Shown: piece by piece, positions 25,237-33,807 of the stretch | How positions within the stretch are numbered: the stretch's first letter is position 1 | Layout: each line of letters opens with the position of its first letter | Origin: Propylenella binzhouense | GTDB taxonomy: Bacteria; Pseudomonadota; Alphaproteobacteria; Rhizobiales; Afifellaceae | Length of the DNA stretch: 64,000 nucleotides | NCBI RefSeq assembly: GCF_009866965.1 | Contig: NZ_SPKJ01000007.1 | Coordinates: 35,759 to 99,758, forward strand | Reading direction: 5' to 3' | Position numbers and translations under genes: made by a program | Notes under the pieces: model-generated | Seen by the model: the letters and a program-made list of their open reading frames with translations, nothing else | Databases searched by the model: none | What the model was told of the DNA's origin: nothing

Positions 25237-26403
25237 ATGAACAAGAACGGGCCGCTCAGCGGCATACGCGTCCTCGACCTTTCGTCTGTGGTGCTCGGGC
25301 CGATGACCGCCCAGTACCTGGGCGACATGGGTGCCGACGTCATCAAGATCGAGTCGCCGGAAGGCGACATCACCCGCTCGATCGGCCCGCGCCGCTCCGA
25401 AGGCATGGGCGCGCTGTTCCTGGCCAACAATCGCAACAAGCGCAGCGTGGTGCTCGACCTGAAGCAGGAGGGCTCCGGCGAGGTGCTGCGGCGCATGGCG
25501 GCGGGCAGCGACGTTCTCGTCCATTCCATCCGCGCCGGGGCAGCCGCCAAGCTCGGCATTGCCTACGAGGCGATCGCGGAGGCCAATCCGCGCATGATCT
25601 ACTGCCACCTCCAGGGCTTCGGGCAGGCCGGCCCGTATGCCGGCAAGGCGGCCTATGACGATATCGTGCAGGCGCTGTCGGGGCTCGCGATGTTGCAGAA
25701 GATCGCCGCCGGCGAGCCGCGCTACGTGCCCTCCATCATCTGCGACAAGATCACCGCGGTGCATGCGGCCTATGCGATCGCGCTGGCGCTCTTTCACCGC
25801 GAGCGCACCGGTGCGGGCCAGAAGGTCGAGGTGCCGATGCTGGAGACGATCGTCGCCTTCAACTCGGCCGAGCATCTCGGCGGCTACATCTTCGACCCGC
25901 CTGTCGGGCAGATGGGCTACGAGCCGATCCGGCAGGGGATGCGGCGTCCTTTTCCGACCGCCGACGGCTACATCTGCTTCCTGCCCTACAACGACGCCAA
26001 CTGGCGCCAATTCCTCACGCTCATCGACCGGCCCGACCTGATGGCGGATCCGCGCTTCAGCACCCAGGCCGGAAGGCAGGCCAATCTCGGCACCATCTGG
26101 GCCGAGGTGGGCCGTATCCTGAAGACGCGCTCGACCGGGGAGTGGTTGGAACTGCTCGGCGGCAGCGACATCCCTCACGCGGTCGTCAACGAACTGGAGG
26201 ACCTGCTCGACGATCCGCATCTCGTCGCCACCGGCTTCTGGGAGATGCACCGGCACCCGAGCGAGGGCGGCATGCGCCTCCCCGCGAGCCCGCTCGCCTT
26301 CTCGGAAAGCCCGCCCTCGATCAGGCGGCTGCCGCCCCGGCTGGGCGAGCACACGGCCGAGGTGCTCGCCGAATTCGGCATCGAGCCTCGTCGAGCGCCC
26401 TGA
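25237..26403 (+). CDS. CaiB/BaiF family (family III) CoA-transferase, second copy
   Basis: 388-aa family III CoA-transferase: RVLDLSSVVLGPMTAQYLGDMGADVIKIESP at the start, catalytic Asp in AAYDDIVQALSG near residue 141, and the usual C-terminal ending (LPPRLGEHTAEVLAEFG). Unlike the copy at 19237 its C-terminus is of normal family type. It lies 50 bp after the TetR gene, with no convincing operator in between, so is probably co-transcribed with it. Confidence 0.9.
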   Translation: MNKNGPLSGIRVLDLSSVVLGPMTAQYLGDMGADVIKIESPEGDITRSIGPRRSEGMGALFLANNRNKRSVVLDLKQEGSGEVLRRMAAGSDVLVHSIRAGAAAKLGIAYEAIAEANPRMIYCHLQGFGQAGPYAGKAAYDDIVQALSGLAMLQKIAAGEPRYVPSIICDKITAVHAAYAIALALFHRERTGAGQKVEVPMLETIVAFNSAEHLGGYIFDPPVGQMGYEPIRQGMRRPFPTADGYICFLPYNDANWRQFLTLIDRPDLMADPRFSTQAGRQANLGTIWAEVGRILKTRSTGEWLELLGGSDIPHAVVNELEDLLDDPHLVATGFWEMHRHPSEGGMRLPASPLAFSESPPSIRRLPPRLGEHTAEVLAEFGIEPRRAP

Positions 26404-26439
26404 CGCCGCAGGCCCGAACGGCGTGACGAAGTGCGTTGA

Positions 26440-26507
26440 TTACCGCCGGATATCGTTATATACCAGTCAGTATCTCCGGCCGATGCGTATTCTATACTAA
26501 TCGGTAT
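26440..26507. promoter_or_regulatory. Three regulon operators before the TRAP operon
   Basis: 26494-26507 ATACTAATCGGTAT matches all 14 positions of ATACYRATYRGTAT, 26460-26473 ATACCAGTCAGTAT matches 13, and 26440-26453 TTACCGCCGGATAT matches 9. The first two in order are 20 bp apart; the third is 34 bp on. These are the best copies in the window and define the consensus. They stand 60-130 bp upstream of the dctPQM-type operon. Confidence 0.75.
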
Positions 26508-26523
26508 TTTCGGCCGATGCGTA
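26477..26523. repeat. 13-bp direct repeat flanking the best operator
   Basis: CGGCCGATGCGTA occurs at 26477-26489 and again at 26511-26523. With the operators at 26460 and 26494 this makes a 34-bp tandem duplication (operator plus spacer). It probably arose by local duplication that added a second strong operator. Confidence 0.7.
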
Positions 26524-26566
26524 CTTGCGGGTCGCGGTCAATGCCGCGCGCGACAGGGAGGATCTT

Positions 26567-27619
26567 ATGTCCGTGCACATGAAAACCATACTCAAGACGC
26601 TCGGCGTAGCCGCGCTCGCCAATCTCTCGATCGGCCTGGCGACAGCCGGTGCGGCAGCCGAGACGGTGCTGACCTATTCGACCTGGCTTCCGCCGGGCTA
26701 CGTGCTGAACGAGCCGGTGCTCAAGCCCTGGTCGGCGGAGGTCGAGAAGGTGACGGAAGGCCGCGTCAGGGTCGAATGGCTGCCCAAGGCGGTCGGCTCG
26801 GCTGCGGCGCAGTTCGACGTGGTGCACGACGGCCTGGCCGATGTGAGCATCATCCTGCCCGGCTACACCCCCGGCCGGTTCCCGATCATGGAGATCGGCG
26901 AACTGCCGCTGCTGGAGAACGATCCGGCCGTGTTGTCGCCCTCCTTCTACCGGGTCTACGACCAGTATCTGAAGCAGCTCAAGCCGTTCGAGGGAACGCA
27001 TGTGCTGTCGATCTGGGCCAGCACGCCAACCCACATCGTCAACGACAGCGCCATCATCACCGATGTGGCGCAGCTCAAGGGCATGAAGATGCGGGCGCCC
27101 AGCGCCACCGCCGTCGCCATCATGAACCAGCTCGGCATCGTGCCGATCCAGAAGCCGGTCTCGGAGATGTACGAACTCGCCTCGACCGGCGTCGTCGACG
27201 GCACCTTCTTCCCGTTCAACCCGATCCTCGACTGGAAGGTCCAGGACATCTTCAAATACGTCACCGTGGTTGATGGCGGCCTCGGCCAGTCCGTGCTCGC
27301 CCTCCTCGTGAACGAGCGGAAGTGGAACGCGATCTCGGAAGAGGACCGCGCCGCGATCATGGAGATCTCCGGCGAGAAACTCTCGCTTGCGGCCGGCAAA
27401 GTGTATGCCAAGGGCGAGGAGACGTCGCGCAAGGCGCTCGAGGAGGGCGGCGTGACGATCAAGGACGCCAGCGCCGAGCTGATGACGCAGATCGAGAAGG
27501 CGCTCGAACCGATCGACCAGGCCTGGATCAAAAAGGCCGAAGAGGAAGGGCTCGCCAATGCCGGCGAGGTGCTGAAAGCCTTCCGCGCCGAGCTCGACAA
27601 GGGCGCCGGCGCCAACTGA
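26567..27619 (+). CDS. dctP: TRAP transporter substrate-binding protein (DctP family)
   Basis: 350-aa periplasmic solute-binding protein; the signal peptide spans about residues 1-30 (LKTLGVAALANLSIGLATAGAAA). The family Arg region MKMRAPSATAVAIM and the segment QKPVSEMYELASTGVVDGTFF are present. ATG 26567 follows GGGAGG at 5 nt; an upstream in-frame TTG (26525) lies too close to the operators. Paralogue of the 15573 protein with many identical blocks. Followed by the small and large membrane subunits, so this is the permease's own binding protein. Confidence 0.92.
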   Translation: MSVHMKTILKTLGVAALANLSIGLATAGAAAETVLTYSTWLPPGYVLNEPVLKPWSAEVEKVTEGRVRVEWLPKAVGSAAAQFDVVHDGLADVSIILPGYTPGRFPIMEIGELPLLENDPAVLSPSFYRVYDQYLKQLKPFEGTHVLSIWASTPTHIVNDSAIITDVAQLKGMKMRAPSATAVAIMNQLGIVPIQKPVSEMYELASTGVVDGTFFPFNPILDWKVQDIFKYVTVVDGGLGQSVLALLVNERKWNAISEEDRAAIMEISGEKLSLAAGKVYAKGEETSRKALEEGGVTIKDASAELMTQIEKALEPIDQAWIKKAEEEGLANAGEVLKAFRAELDKGAGAN

Positions 27620-27634
27620 CCCCACCCAGGCACG

Positions 27635-27668
27635 GGCTTTCCGGCGGCGAGGCTGCTGCCGGAAAGCC
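27635..27668 (+). terminator. Perfect 11-bp hairpin between dctP and dctQ
   Basis: GGCTTTCCGGC (27635-27645) pairs perfectly with GCCGGAAAGCC (27658-27668), 12-nt loop, followed by ATTGTTTCCTT. The position just after the binding-protein gene fits a partial terminator or 3' mRNA-stabilising element that keeps binding protein in excess over membrane subunits. Confidence 0.65.
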
Positions 27669-27710
27669 ATTGTTTCCTTCCCCGAGCCTGCGATCAGGAG
27701 GCGGCGACTC

Positions 27711-28205
27711 ATGCTCACCCGCATTGAAACCATCACCACCTTCGCCGCGAGCGTGCTCGTCCTTCTGCTCGCCTTCCTGACGCTCGGCGACGTGATCGGG
27801 CGCAACCTGCTCGGCAGTCCGTTGCCTGGTGCGACGGAGCTGACCGAGCTGTCGCTGGTCGGCATCACCTTCCTGCTCTATCCGCAGCTCGCCTATCGCC
27901 AGCGCCATGTCGTGATCGACCTGTTCGACAACGTCACGCCACCCTTGATGAAGCGGGTCCAGCAATTCATCGCGGCGGCGCTCGGGGCGGGCACTTTCGC
28001 CGTGCTGGCGTGGCGGCTCGCCGTGCAGGGATCGCGGGTGGCGAGCTACGGCGACGTCACCCCGTTCCTCCAGCTTCCGCTCTCGCCGGCCTACTATTTC
28101 ATGGCGGCGCTCTCCGCGGTCACCGCCATCGCTTTCCTGCTCACGATCTTCAGGGTTCCGGGCGACGACAACCACGGCGCGGCGCGCCATTCGGGTCTCG
28201 AATAA
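27711..28205 (+). CDS. dctQ: TRAP transporter small membrane subunit (DctQ)
   Basis: 164-aa protein with four predicted membrane helices (TFAASVLVLLLAFLTL, SLVGITFLLYPQLAY, FIAAALGAGTFAVLAW, YYFMAALSAVTAIAFLLTI). GRNLLGSPLPGATELTELSL is the usual DctQ loop. AGGAGG lies 9 nt before ATG 27711. Its stop overlaps the dctM start by one base (TAATG). It forms the membrane complex with DctM for Na+-driven import. Confidence 0.9.
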   Translation: MLTRIETITTFAASVLVLLLAFLTLGDVIGRNLLGSPLPGATELTELSLVGITFLLYPQLAYRQRHVVIDLFDNVTPPLMKRVQQFIAAALGAGTFAVLAWRLAVQGSRVASYGDVTPFLQLPLSPAYYFMAALSAVTAIAFLLTIFRVPGDDNHGAARHSGLE

Positions 28206-29497
28206 TGCTTGCAGCTTCCATCGGATTTCTGTGCGCCTTCGCGCTGATCTTCCTGCGCGTGCCCGTGGCGATCGCGCTCGCGGTGGTGGGCGCGATCGGC
28301 TTTGCCATCGTCAATGGCGCCACGCCGGCCATGAGCATGCTGGCGCTGATCACCAGCGGCTCGACCATGTCCTATTATCTGTCGGTCATTCCGCTCTTCA
28401 TCCTGATGGGCAATCTGGTCGCCGGAGCCGGCATCTCGGCGGATCTGTATCGCGCCGGGCAGGCCTTTCTCGGCCACTGGCGCGGCGGGCTGGCGATGGC
28501 GACGATCGTCTCGTGCGGCGGCTTCGCGGCCGTCTGCGGCTCGAGCGTCGCCACCGCGGTGACCATGGGCAAGGTGTCGATTCCTTCGATGCGCAGCTAC
28601 GGCTACTCGAACGGGCTCAGCGCCGCGACCGTGGCGGCCGGCGGCACGCTCGGCATCCTTATTCCGCCCAGCATCATCATGGTGGTCTACGGCGTTTCCA
28701 CCGAGACCCATATCGGGCAGCTTTTCGCCGCCGGCCTGCTGCCGGGGTTCCTCGGCGTCGTCGGCTATGCGCTGGCCGTGCGCTGGACCGTGTTCCGCAA
28801 GCCGGAATCGGCCCCGCCGGCCGAACGCGCGACGACGCGCGAGCGCCTCGAGGCGTTGCGCCGCATATGGACCGTGGCTGCGCTCTTCGTGCTGGTGCTG
28901 GGCGGCATCTATACGGGGCTTTTCACCGCGACGGAGGCCGGCGGCATCGGCTCGGTCGGCGCGCTCGCCTTCGCCATCGCCCGCCGGGTCAGCCTGCGCG
29001 AGTTCTACGAGATCCTCAAGGATACGGTCCAGACCACCGCCATCCTTTTCGCGCTGATCATCGGGGCAACCATCTTCGGCGAATTCATCAACCTCACCGG
29101 CTCGCACCGCGCCATTCTCGAACTCGTGGGCAATTCGGAGCTGTCGCCCTATACGGTGATCCTGATCATCACGGTCATCTACGTCCTGCTCGGCTGCGTG
29201 CTCGACAGCCTGGCCATGATGCTGCTCACCCTGCCGATGTTCTTCCCCATCGTGGTCGGGCTCGGCTTCGACCCGGTCTGGTTCGGCATCTTCGTCGTCA
29301 TGCTGGTCGAGCTCGGCCTGATCACGCCGCCGATCGGCATGAACCTCTTCATCCTGCGCTCGATCGCGCCGGAGGTGCCCCTGGCGACGATCATCCGCGG
29401 CATTATGCCCTTCATCGTCTCCGACGTTGCCCGGATTCTCCTGATCATCGCCTTCCCGTCGATCGTGCTGATCTTGCCCCGATTGTTTTTCGGGTAG
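28205..29497 (+). CDS. dctM: TRAP transporter large permease subunit (DctM)
   Basis: 430-aa, about 12 membrane helices. Typical segments: FILMGNLVAGAGISADLY, GFAAVCGSSVATAVTMG, GGTLGILIPPSIIMVVYG, GCVLDSLAMMLLTLP, ELGLITPPIGMNLF. The start ATG 28205 shares a base with the dctQ stop. It is the only TRAP permease in the window, yet two DctP proteins are encoded. Confidence 0.92.
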   Translation: MLAASIGFLCAFALIFLRVPVAIALAVVGAIGFAIVNGATPAMSMLALITSGSTMSYYLSVIPLFILMGNLVAGAGISADLYRAGQAFLGHWRGGLAMATIVSCGGFAAVCGSSVATAVTMGKVSIPSMRSYGYSNGLSAATVAAGGTLGILIPPSIIMVVYGVSTETHIGQLFAAGLLPGFLGVVGYALAVRWTVFRKPESAPPAERATTRERLEALRRIWTVAALFVLVLGGIYTGLFTATEAGGIGSVGALAFAIARRVSLREFYEILKDTVQTTAILFALIIGATIFGEFINLTGSHRAILELVGNSELSPYTVILIITVIYVLLGCVLDSLAMMLLTLPMFFPIVVGLGFDPVWFGIFVVMLVELGLITPPIGMNLFILRSIAPEVPLATIIRGIMPFIVSDVARILLIIAFPSIVLILPRLFFG

Positions 29498-29560
29498 GGC
29501 GAGCGCGTCGGCACACGGCGTCGCGCCCCTGGCGGCCACATCGCATGGGTCGTCCGCAGT

Positions 29561-29594
29561 GAGCGCGGTCGCAGCCGGATAGCCGCGACCGCTC
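29561..29594 (+). terminator. Hairpin downstream of dctM
   Basis: GAGCG(CG)GTCGC (29561-29572) pairs with GCGACCGCTC (29585-29594) with a 2-nt bulge and 12-nt loop, 64 bp after the dctM stop. No T-run. Consistent with the end of the TRAP operon ahead of the next regulated promoter. Confidence 0.45.
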
Positions 29595-29653
29595 AGGACC
29601 CCAGCCACCGAAGCTGACGAGCCTGAAAGCATTGCATTGGTCCGACAATTGGT

Positions 29654-29687
29654 CTACTAATCGGTATGCATATATGCTAGTTGGTTC
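29654..29687. promoter_or_regulatory. Regulon operator pair, 20-bp phase
   Basis: 29654-29667 CTACTAATCGGTAT (13 of 14) and 29674-29687 ATGCTAGTTGGTTC (10 of 14), starts 20 bp apart, 77-110 bp ahead of the first Baeyer-Villiger monooxygenase gene. Confidence 0.65.
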
Positions 29688-29763
29688 CGGCACGCGGTTG
29701 GGCCGCAAAGCGTGCGCAAGCGATAAGCGCCGCAAAGGCGCGCCGATCCCAAGGAGGAGCGAC

Positions 29764-31437
29764 ATGGGTGGTTCCAGGACCAGCAGCGGAGATCGGGCCT
29801 GCGACTTCGACGTGATCGTAGTCGGTGCGGGGTTTGCCGGTCTCTACATGATCCACAAGCTTCGCCAGATGGGAATGAGCGTCCGCGCATATGAGGCGGC
29901 GGACGATGTTGGCGGCGTCTGGTACTGGAACCGCTACCCCGGCGCGCGCTGCGATGTCGAGAGCATGCAATATTCCTACGGCTTCTCGGAAGAGTTGCAG
30001 CAGGAGTGGAACTGGACCGAGCGCTTCGCGCAGCAGCCGGAAATCCTCGCTTATATCCAGCACGTCGCCGACCGCTTCGAGCTTCGCTCGGCCATCCAGT
30101 TCAAGACCCGTGTCGAGGCGGCGAGTTTCGACGAGCCGACAGCCTCCTGGACGGTGACGACCGACCGCGGCGATCGCGTCACCGCACCGTTCCTGGTCAT
30201 GGCCAGCGGCTCGCTGTCGACCGCCCGCCTGCCGGACATCTGCGGCATCGAGGATTTCGGTGGCCGCTTCTATCACACCGGCCAGTGGCCAGCCCACAAG
30301 ATCGATTTCAGCGGGCGGCGCGTCGGCGTCGTCGGCACCGGTTCATCGGGCGTGCAGGCGATCCCGATGATCGCCCGCGAGGCGGAGCACGTCTACGTGT
30401 TCCAGCGCACGCCCAATTTCGTGATTCCTGCACGCAACCGCCCGCTCGATGACGAAGGACAGCGGAAGTGGAAGGATCGTTATCCCGAACACCGGGCACG
30501 GGCGAAGCAGGTCGGCACCTTCTACGAATTCAGCGACCGCTCCGCGATGGACGTGTCGGAGGACGAACGCCGCGCCGAATACGATCGGCGCTGGGCCGAG
30601 GGCGGCGTGAATTTCGTGCATTCCTTCAAGGACATCTACCTTAACGAGGAATCAAACAAGACTGCGGCGGACTATGTACGCGAACGCATCCGGTCGATCG
30701 TGAATGACCCGGAAGTGGCGGAAAAGCTCTGCCCCAAGGATCACCCGCTGGGGACAAAGCGCATCTGTGTCGGCAGCGACTATTACGAGACCTACAACCG
30801 CGACAACGTCACCCTGATCGACCTGCGGTCGGAGCCGATCGATCGGATCCTTTCCGGCGGAGTCCGCACCGCGGCGGCGGTATACGCGATCGATACTCTG
30901 GTTTTCGCCACCGGCTACGATGCGCTGACCGGCGCGCTGACGGCGATCGATATTCGCGGCCGCGACGGCGTTGCGCTCAAGGACAAGTGGGAACACGGGC
31001 CCCAGAACTATCTGGGCCTGATGACGGCCGGATTCCCTAACATGTTCATCATCACCGGACCCGGCAGCCCGTCGGTGCTGGTCAACATGATCGTCGGCAT
31101 CGAGCAGCATGTCGAATGGATCGCCGACTGCATCCAGCACCTCCGGGCGAGCGGCTTCGACACGATCGAAGCGGCCCGCACGGCGGAGCAGGACTGGGTT
31201 CGCCATGTCAACGAGGAAGCGGACAAGACTCTCTTCCCGCGCGCCAACTCCTGGTACATCGGCGCCAATGTTCCGGGCAAGCCGCGCGTCTTCCTGCCCT
31301 ATACCGCCGGCATCGGCCGCTATCGGAAGACATGTGAAGATGTGGCCGCCGCCGGCTACCGAGGCTTCGTGCTCGGGACGGCTCCAGCGAAGCAGGGGCG
31401 AGGTGACCACCAGGACCGGCGGCAGGCGGTCGCGTGA
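29764..31437 (+). CDS. Baeyer-Villiger monooxygenase (CHMO/PAMO-like), copy 1
   Basis: 557-aa class B flavoprotein monooxygenase. The first dinucleotide motif GAGFAG is near residues 22-27, the Baeyer-Villiger fingerprint FGGRFYHTGQWP (F-x-G-x3-H-x3-W-P) near 165-176, and the second Rossmann motif GTGSSG near 191. NRYPGARCDVES, and DYYETYNRDNVTLID, are typical of cyclohexanone/phenylacetone monooxygenases. It inserts oxygen next to a ketone with NADPH and O2, giving an ester or lactone. ATG 29764 follows AAGGAGGAG. Operon: monooxygenase, alpha/beta hydrolase, FMO, SDR. Confidence 0.93.
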   Translation: MGGSRTSSGDRACDFDVIVVGAGFAGLYMIHKLRQMGMSVRAYEAADDVGGVWYWNRYPGARCDVESMQYSYGFSEELQQEWNWTERFAQQPEILAYIQHVADRFELRSAIQFKTRVEAASFDEPTASWTVTTDRGDRVTAPFLVMASGSLSTARLPDICGIEDFGGRFYHTGQWPAHKIDFSGRRVGVVGTGSSGVQAIPMIAREAEHVYVFQRTPNFVIPARNRPLDDEGQRKWKDRYPEHRARAKQVGTFYEFSDRSAMDVSEDERRAEYDRRWAEGGVNFVHSFKDIYLNEESNKTAADYVRERIRSIVNDPEVAEKLCPKDHPLGTKRICVGSDYYETYNRDNVTLIDLRSEPIDRILSGGVRTAAAVYAIDTLVFATGYDALTGALTAIDIRGRDGVALKDKWEHGPQNYLGLMTAGFPNMFIITGPGSPSVLVNMIVGIEQHVEWIADCIQHLRASGFDTIEAARTAEQDWVRHVNEEADKTLFPRANSWYIGANVPGKPRVFLPYTAGIGRYRKTCEDVAAAGYRGFVLGTAPAKQGRGDHQDRRQAVA

Positions 31438-31457
31438 CCATGGAAAGGCAAGAAGCA

Positions 31458-32387
31458 ATGCCGCTCGATCCCGTCATCCGGGCGATGCTCGACAAGGCGG
31501 CCGCGTTGCCGCCGATGCATGCGCAGACGGTCGAGGCAGTTCGCGGCGGCGATCTGGCGCGTTACGCTCTCGTGCAGCGACCCGAGGTCGGCCATGTCGA
31601 GGACCGGACGGTGCCCGGTCCCCGCGGCGACATGAAGATCCGCATCTATCGGCCCGACCTGCGGGATGGGCGGCCGGTGGTGCTCTATTTCCACGGTGGC
31701 GGCTTCGTCATCTGCAGCATCGACACGCATGACGGCATATGCCGCCAGATTTGCCGCCGGGCCCAAGCTATTGTCGTCTCGGTGGACTATGCGTTGGCGC
31801 CGGAGCACAAGTTCCCGGCGGGTACCGACGATTGCCTCGCTGCCGCCCGCTGGGTGGCCGAGCACGCAGCTGAATTCGGCGGCGACCCTACGCGGCTGGC
31901 GTTGGCCGGGGATAGTTCAGGCGGCAACATGGCCGCCGTCACCGCGATCCGCATACGCGACGAAGGCGGACCGGATGTCGCAGCGCAGCTTCTGATCTAC
32001 CCGGTCACGGACCACTATTCGGCGGGGTCGGCCTCGTATGTCGAACGCGGCACCGGCTGCGGTCTGACCAGCGAGACCATGAAATGGTTCTGGGGACATT
32101 ATCTCAACGACCAATCGGAGGGCGCGCATCCGTATGTCTCGCCCAATCGGTCGCAGAACCTGAAAAGCCTGCCGCCGGCTTACATCGTGACCGCCGAATA
32201 CGATCCGCTGCGCGACGAGGGCGAGGACTATGCACGCCGCCTGCGTGATGCCGGCGTGGACGCCACGCATATCCACTATGGCGACGTGCATCATGGCTTC
32301 ATGCCATGGGTCGGCATTATCGGCCGTTCCGAGGAAGCGCTGGATGCCGCCTGCGGCTGGCTGCGCGATCGGCTGAACATCGACTGA
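31458..32387 (+). CDS. Alpha/beta hydrolase, HSL (hormone-sensitive lipase) type esterase
   Basis: 309-aa carboxylesterase: oxyanion motif YFHGGGFVICS near residue 78, nucleophile GDSSGG near 151, Asp in AEYDPLRDEG near 248 and His in HHGFMPW near 277. ATG 31458 follows AAGGCAAGAAG; ATG 31440 and GTG 31434 (overlapping the monooxygenase stop) are alternatives. Directly after a Baeyer-Villiger monooxygenase it most likely hydrolyses the ester or lactone formed by that enzyme. Confidence 0.9.
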   Translation: MPLDPVIRAMLDKAAALPPMHAQTVEAVRGGDLARYALVQRPEVGHVEDRTVPGPRGDMKIRIYRPDLRDGRPVVLYFHGGGFVICSIDTHDGICRQICRRAQAIVVSVDYALAPEHKFPAGTDDCLAAARWVAEHAAEFGGDPTRLALAGDSSGGNMAAVTAIRIRDEGGPDVAAQLLIYPVTDHYSAGSASYVERGTGCGLTSETMKWFWGHYLNDQSEGAHPYVSPNRSQNLKSLPPAYIVTAEYDPLRDEGEDYARRLRDAGVDATHIHYGDVHHGFMPWVGIIGRSEEALDAACGWLRDRLNID

Positions 32388-32418
32388 GGTGCTGTCGGCC
32401 CGGCGTTCGGAGTCCGCC

Positions 32419-33807
32419 ATGCGAGGGAGAACAACGTTGGCAGAGAAACACTTCGCCGTCATCGGCGCCGGAGCAGGCGGTCTGTGCGCTGCCAAGAACT
32501 TGCTGGCGCGGGGCGTTGATGCGACGATCTTCGAGATCGGCAGCAGGATCGGCGGCCTATGGGCCTACGAGAACGACAGCGGCCGCAGCCCGGCCTATCG
32601 ATCGTTGCATATCAATTCGGAAGCCAAGGTTAGCTCCTTCATCGATTTTCCGTTTCCCGAGGACACGCCGCTCTATCCCGACACGAGCCAGATGGAGCGC
32701 TACTTTCGGGAGTACGCAGACCATTTCGATCTGACCCGGCGCATAAAATTCCACAGCGAGGTGGTGAAGATCGAGCCTGAAGGCGCACGGTACCGGATCG
32801 TGCTCAAGAACGGCCAGTCGCAGGTCTTCGACGGGGTGGTCGTGGCTAGCGGACATCAATCCATCCCGCGCCATCCGCCCCAGATCGAAGGCTTTACCGG
32901 CGAGTATCTGCATTCAAATGCCTATCGCGTCCCGGAGCCGTTTGCCGGAAAGAGGGTGATGGTGATCGGACCCGGCAACAGCGGCGTCGACATCGCGGCC
33001 GACATTTGCACAGTGACGGAGCAGACGATCCTTTGCGCCCGCTCGCCGGTGCTGGTCATGCCGCGGCTGATGTTCGGCGTGCCGCAGTCGCGCATCCTGA
33101 CGAAGTTCGAGAAGCCGTGGCTGCCCTGGCGCGTGCGCGTATGGCTCAGGACCATGCTGACGCGGATCTTCCACGGCCGCATGGAGCAATGGGGCTTCCG
33201 TACGCCGAATACGCGCACACATCCCATCAGCCATCCGACGCTGATCTCCCACATCGCCTGGGAACGCATCAAGGTGAAGCCGGGCATTGAGCGCATCGAC
33301 GGCAAGGTGGTGCATTTTGTCGACGGCACTAGCGCGGAGGTCGACAGCATCATCGCGGCGACTGGCTACGAAACCGATCTGCCGTTCCTGCCCGAAGGCA
33401 CGTCACCGGTCTCGGGGACGCGGCTGGACCTTTACAACCGCGTCGTCCATCCCGGGCTGCCGAACGTCTTCTTCATCGGCTATTTCGACGTCACTGGCGG
33501 CGCCAACATCCGCATGATGGACGATCAGGCCGAGTATATCGCCGCGGCGGCGAGCGGCGCCCTCAAGCTGCCGACCAAGGCGGAGATGGAAAAGGCCATC
33601 GCCGACGACCATGCTTGGCAGGCGAAGCAGTTTCCGGATTCGCCGCGCTACGGGCTGGAACTCGATCCGCGCCGCTACCGAAAGGCGCTGGCGCGCGACT
33701 ATGCGAAGAGCGGCATCAAACGCTCCCCACCGGTTCCCGCCCTGGTGCGACCGCAGCGGCAGGTTAGCTGGGCGGCGGAGAAAAGGGATCAGGCATGGCA
33801 GGCGTGA
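32419..33807 (+). CDS. NAD(P)-binding flavin-containing monooxygenase (FMO type)
   Basis: 462-aa class B flavoprotein: FAD motif GAGAGGLCAAKNLL near the N-terminus, the FMO-like fingerprint FTGEYLHSNAYR (aromatic Tyr where Baeyer-Villiger enzymes have WP), NADPH motif GPGNSGVDIA, and IIAATGYETDLPF. It is more like N/S-oxygenating FMOs than the two BVMOs, though type II FMOs can also perform Baeyer-Villiger oxidation. Start ATG 32419 (GGAG upstream) or TTG 32437 (GAGGGAGA upstream) cannot be decided. The stop overlaps the following SDR start by 13 nt. Confidence 0.9.
   Translation: MRGRTTLAEKHFAVIGAGAGGLCAAKNLLARGVDATIFEIGSRIGGLWAYENDSGRSPAYRSLHINSEAKVSSFIDFPFPEDTPLYPDTSQMERYFREYADHFDLTRRIKFHSEVVKIEPEGARYRIVLKNGQSQVFDGVVVASGHQSIPRHPPQIEGFTGEYLHSNAYRVPEPFAGKRVMVIGPGNSGVDIAADICTVTEQTILCARSPVLVMPRLMFGVPQSRILTKFEKPWLPWRVRVWLRTMLTRIFHGRMEQWGFRTPNTRTHPISHPTLISHIAWERIKVKPGIERIDGKVVHFVDGTSAEVDSIIAATGYETDLPFLPEGTSPVSGTRLDLYNRVVHPGLPNVFFIGYFDVTGGANIRMMDDQAEYIAAAASGALKLPTKAEMEKAIADDHAWQAKQFPDSPRYGLELDPRRYRKALARDYAKSGIKRSPPVPALVRPQRQVSWAAEKRDQAWQA

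Noticed and set aside
28094..29632. 512-codon minus-strand frame rich in Asp, Gln, Arg and His over dctM
   Set aside because: Charged low-complexity translation typical of the antisense of a membrane protein gene; dctM is clear on the plus strand.
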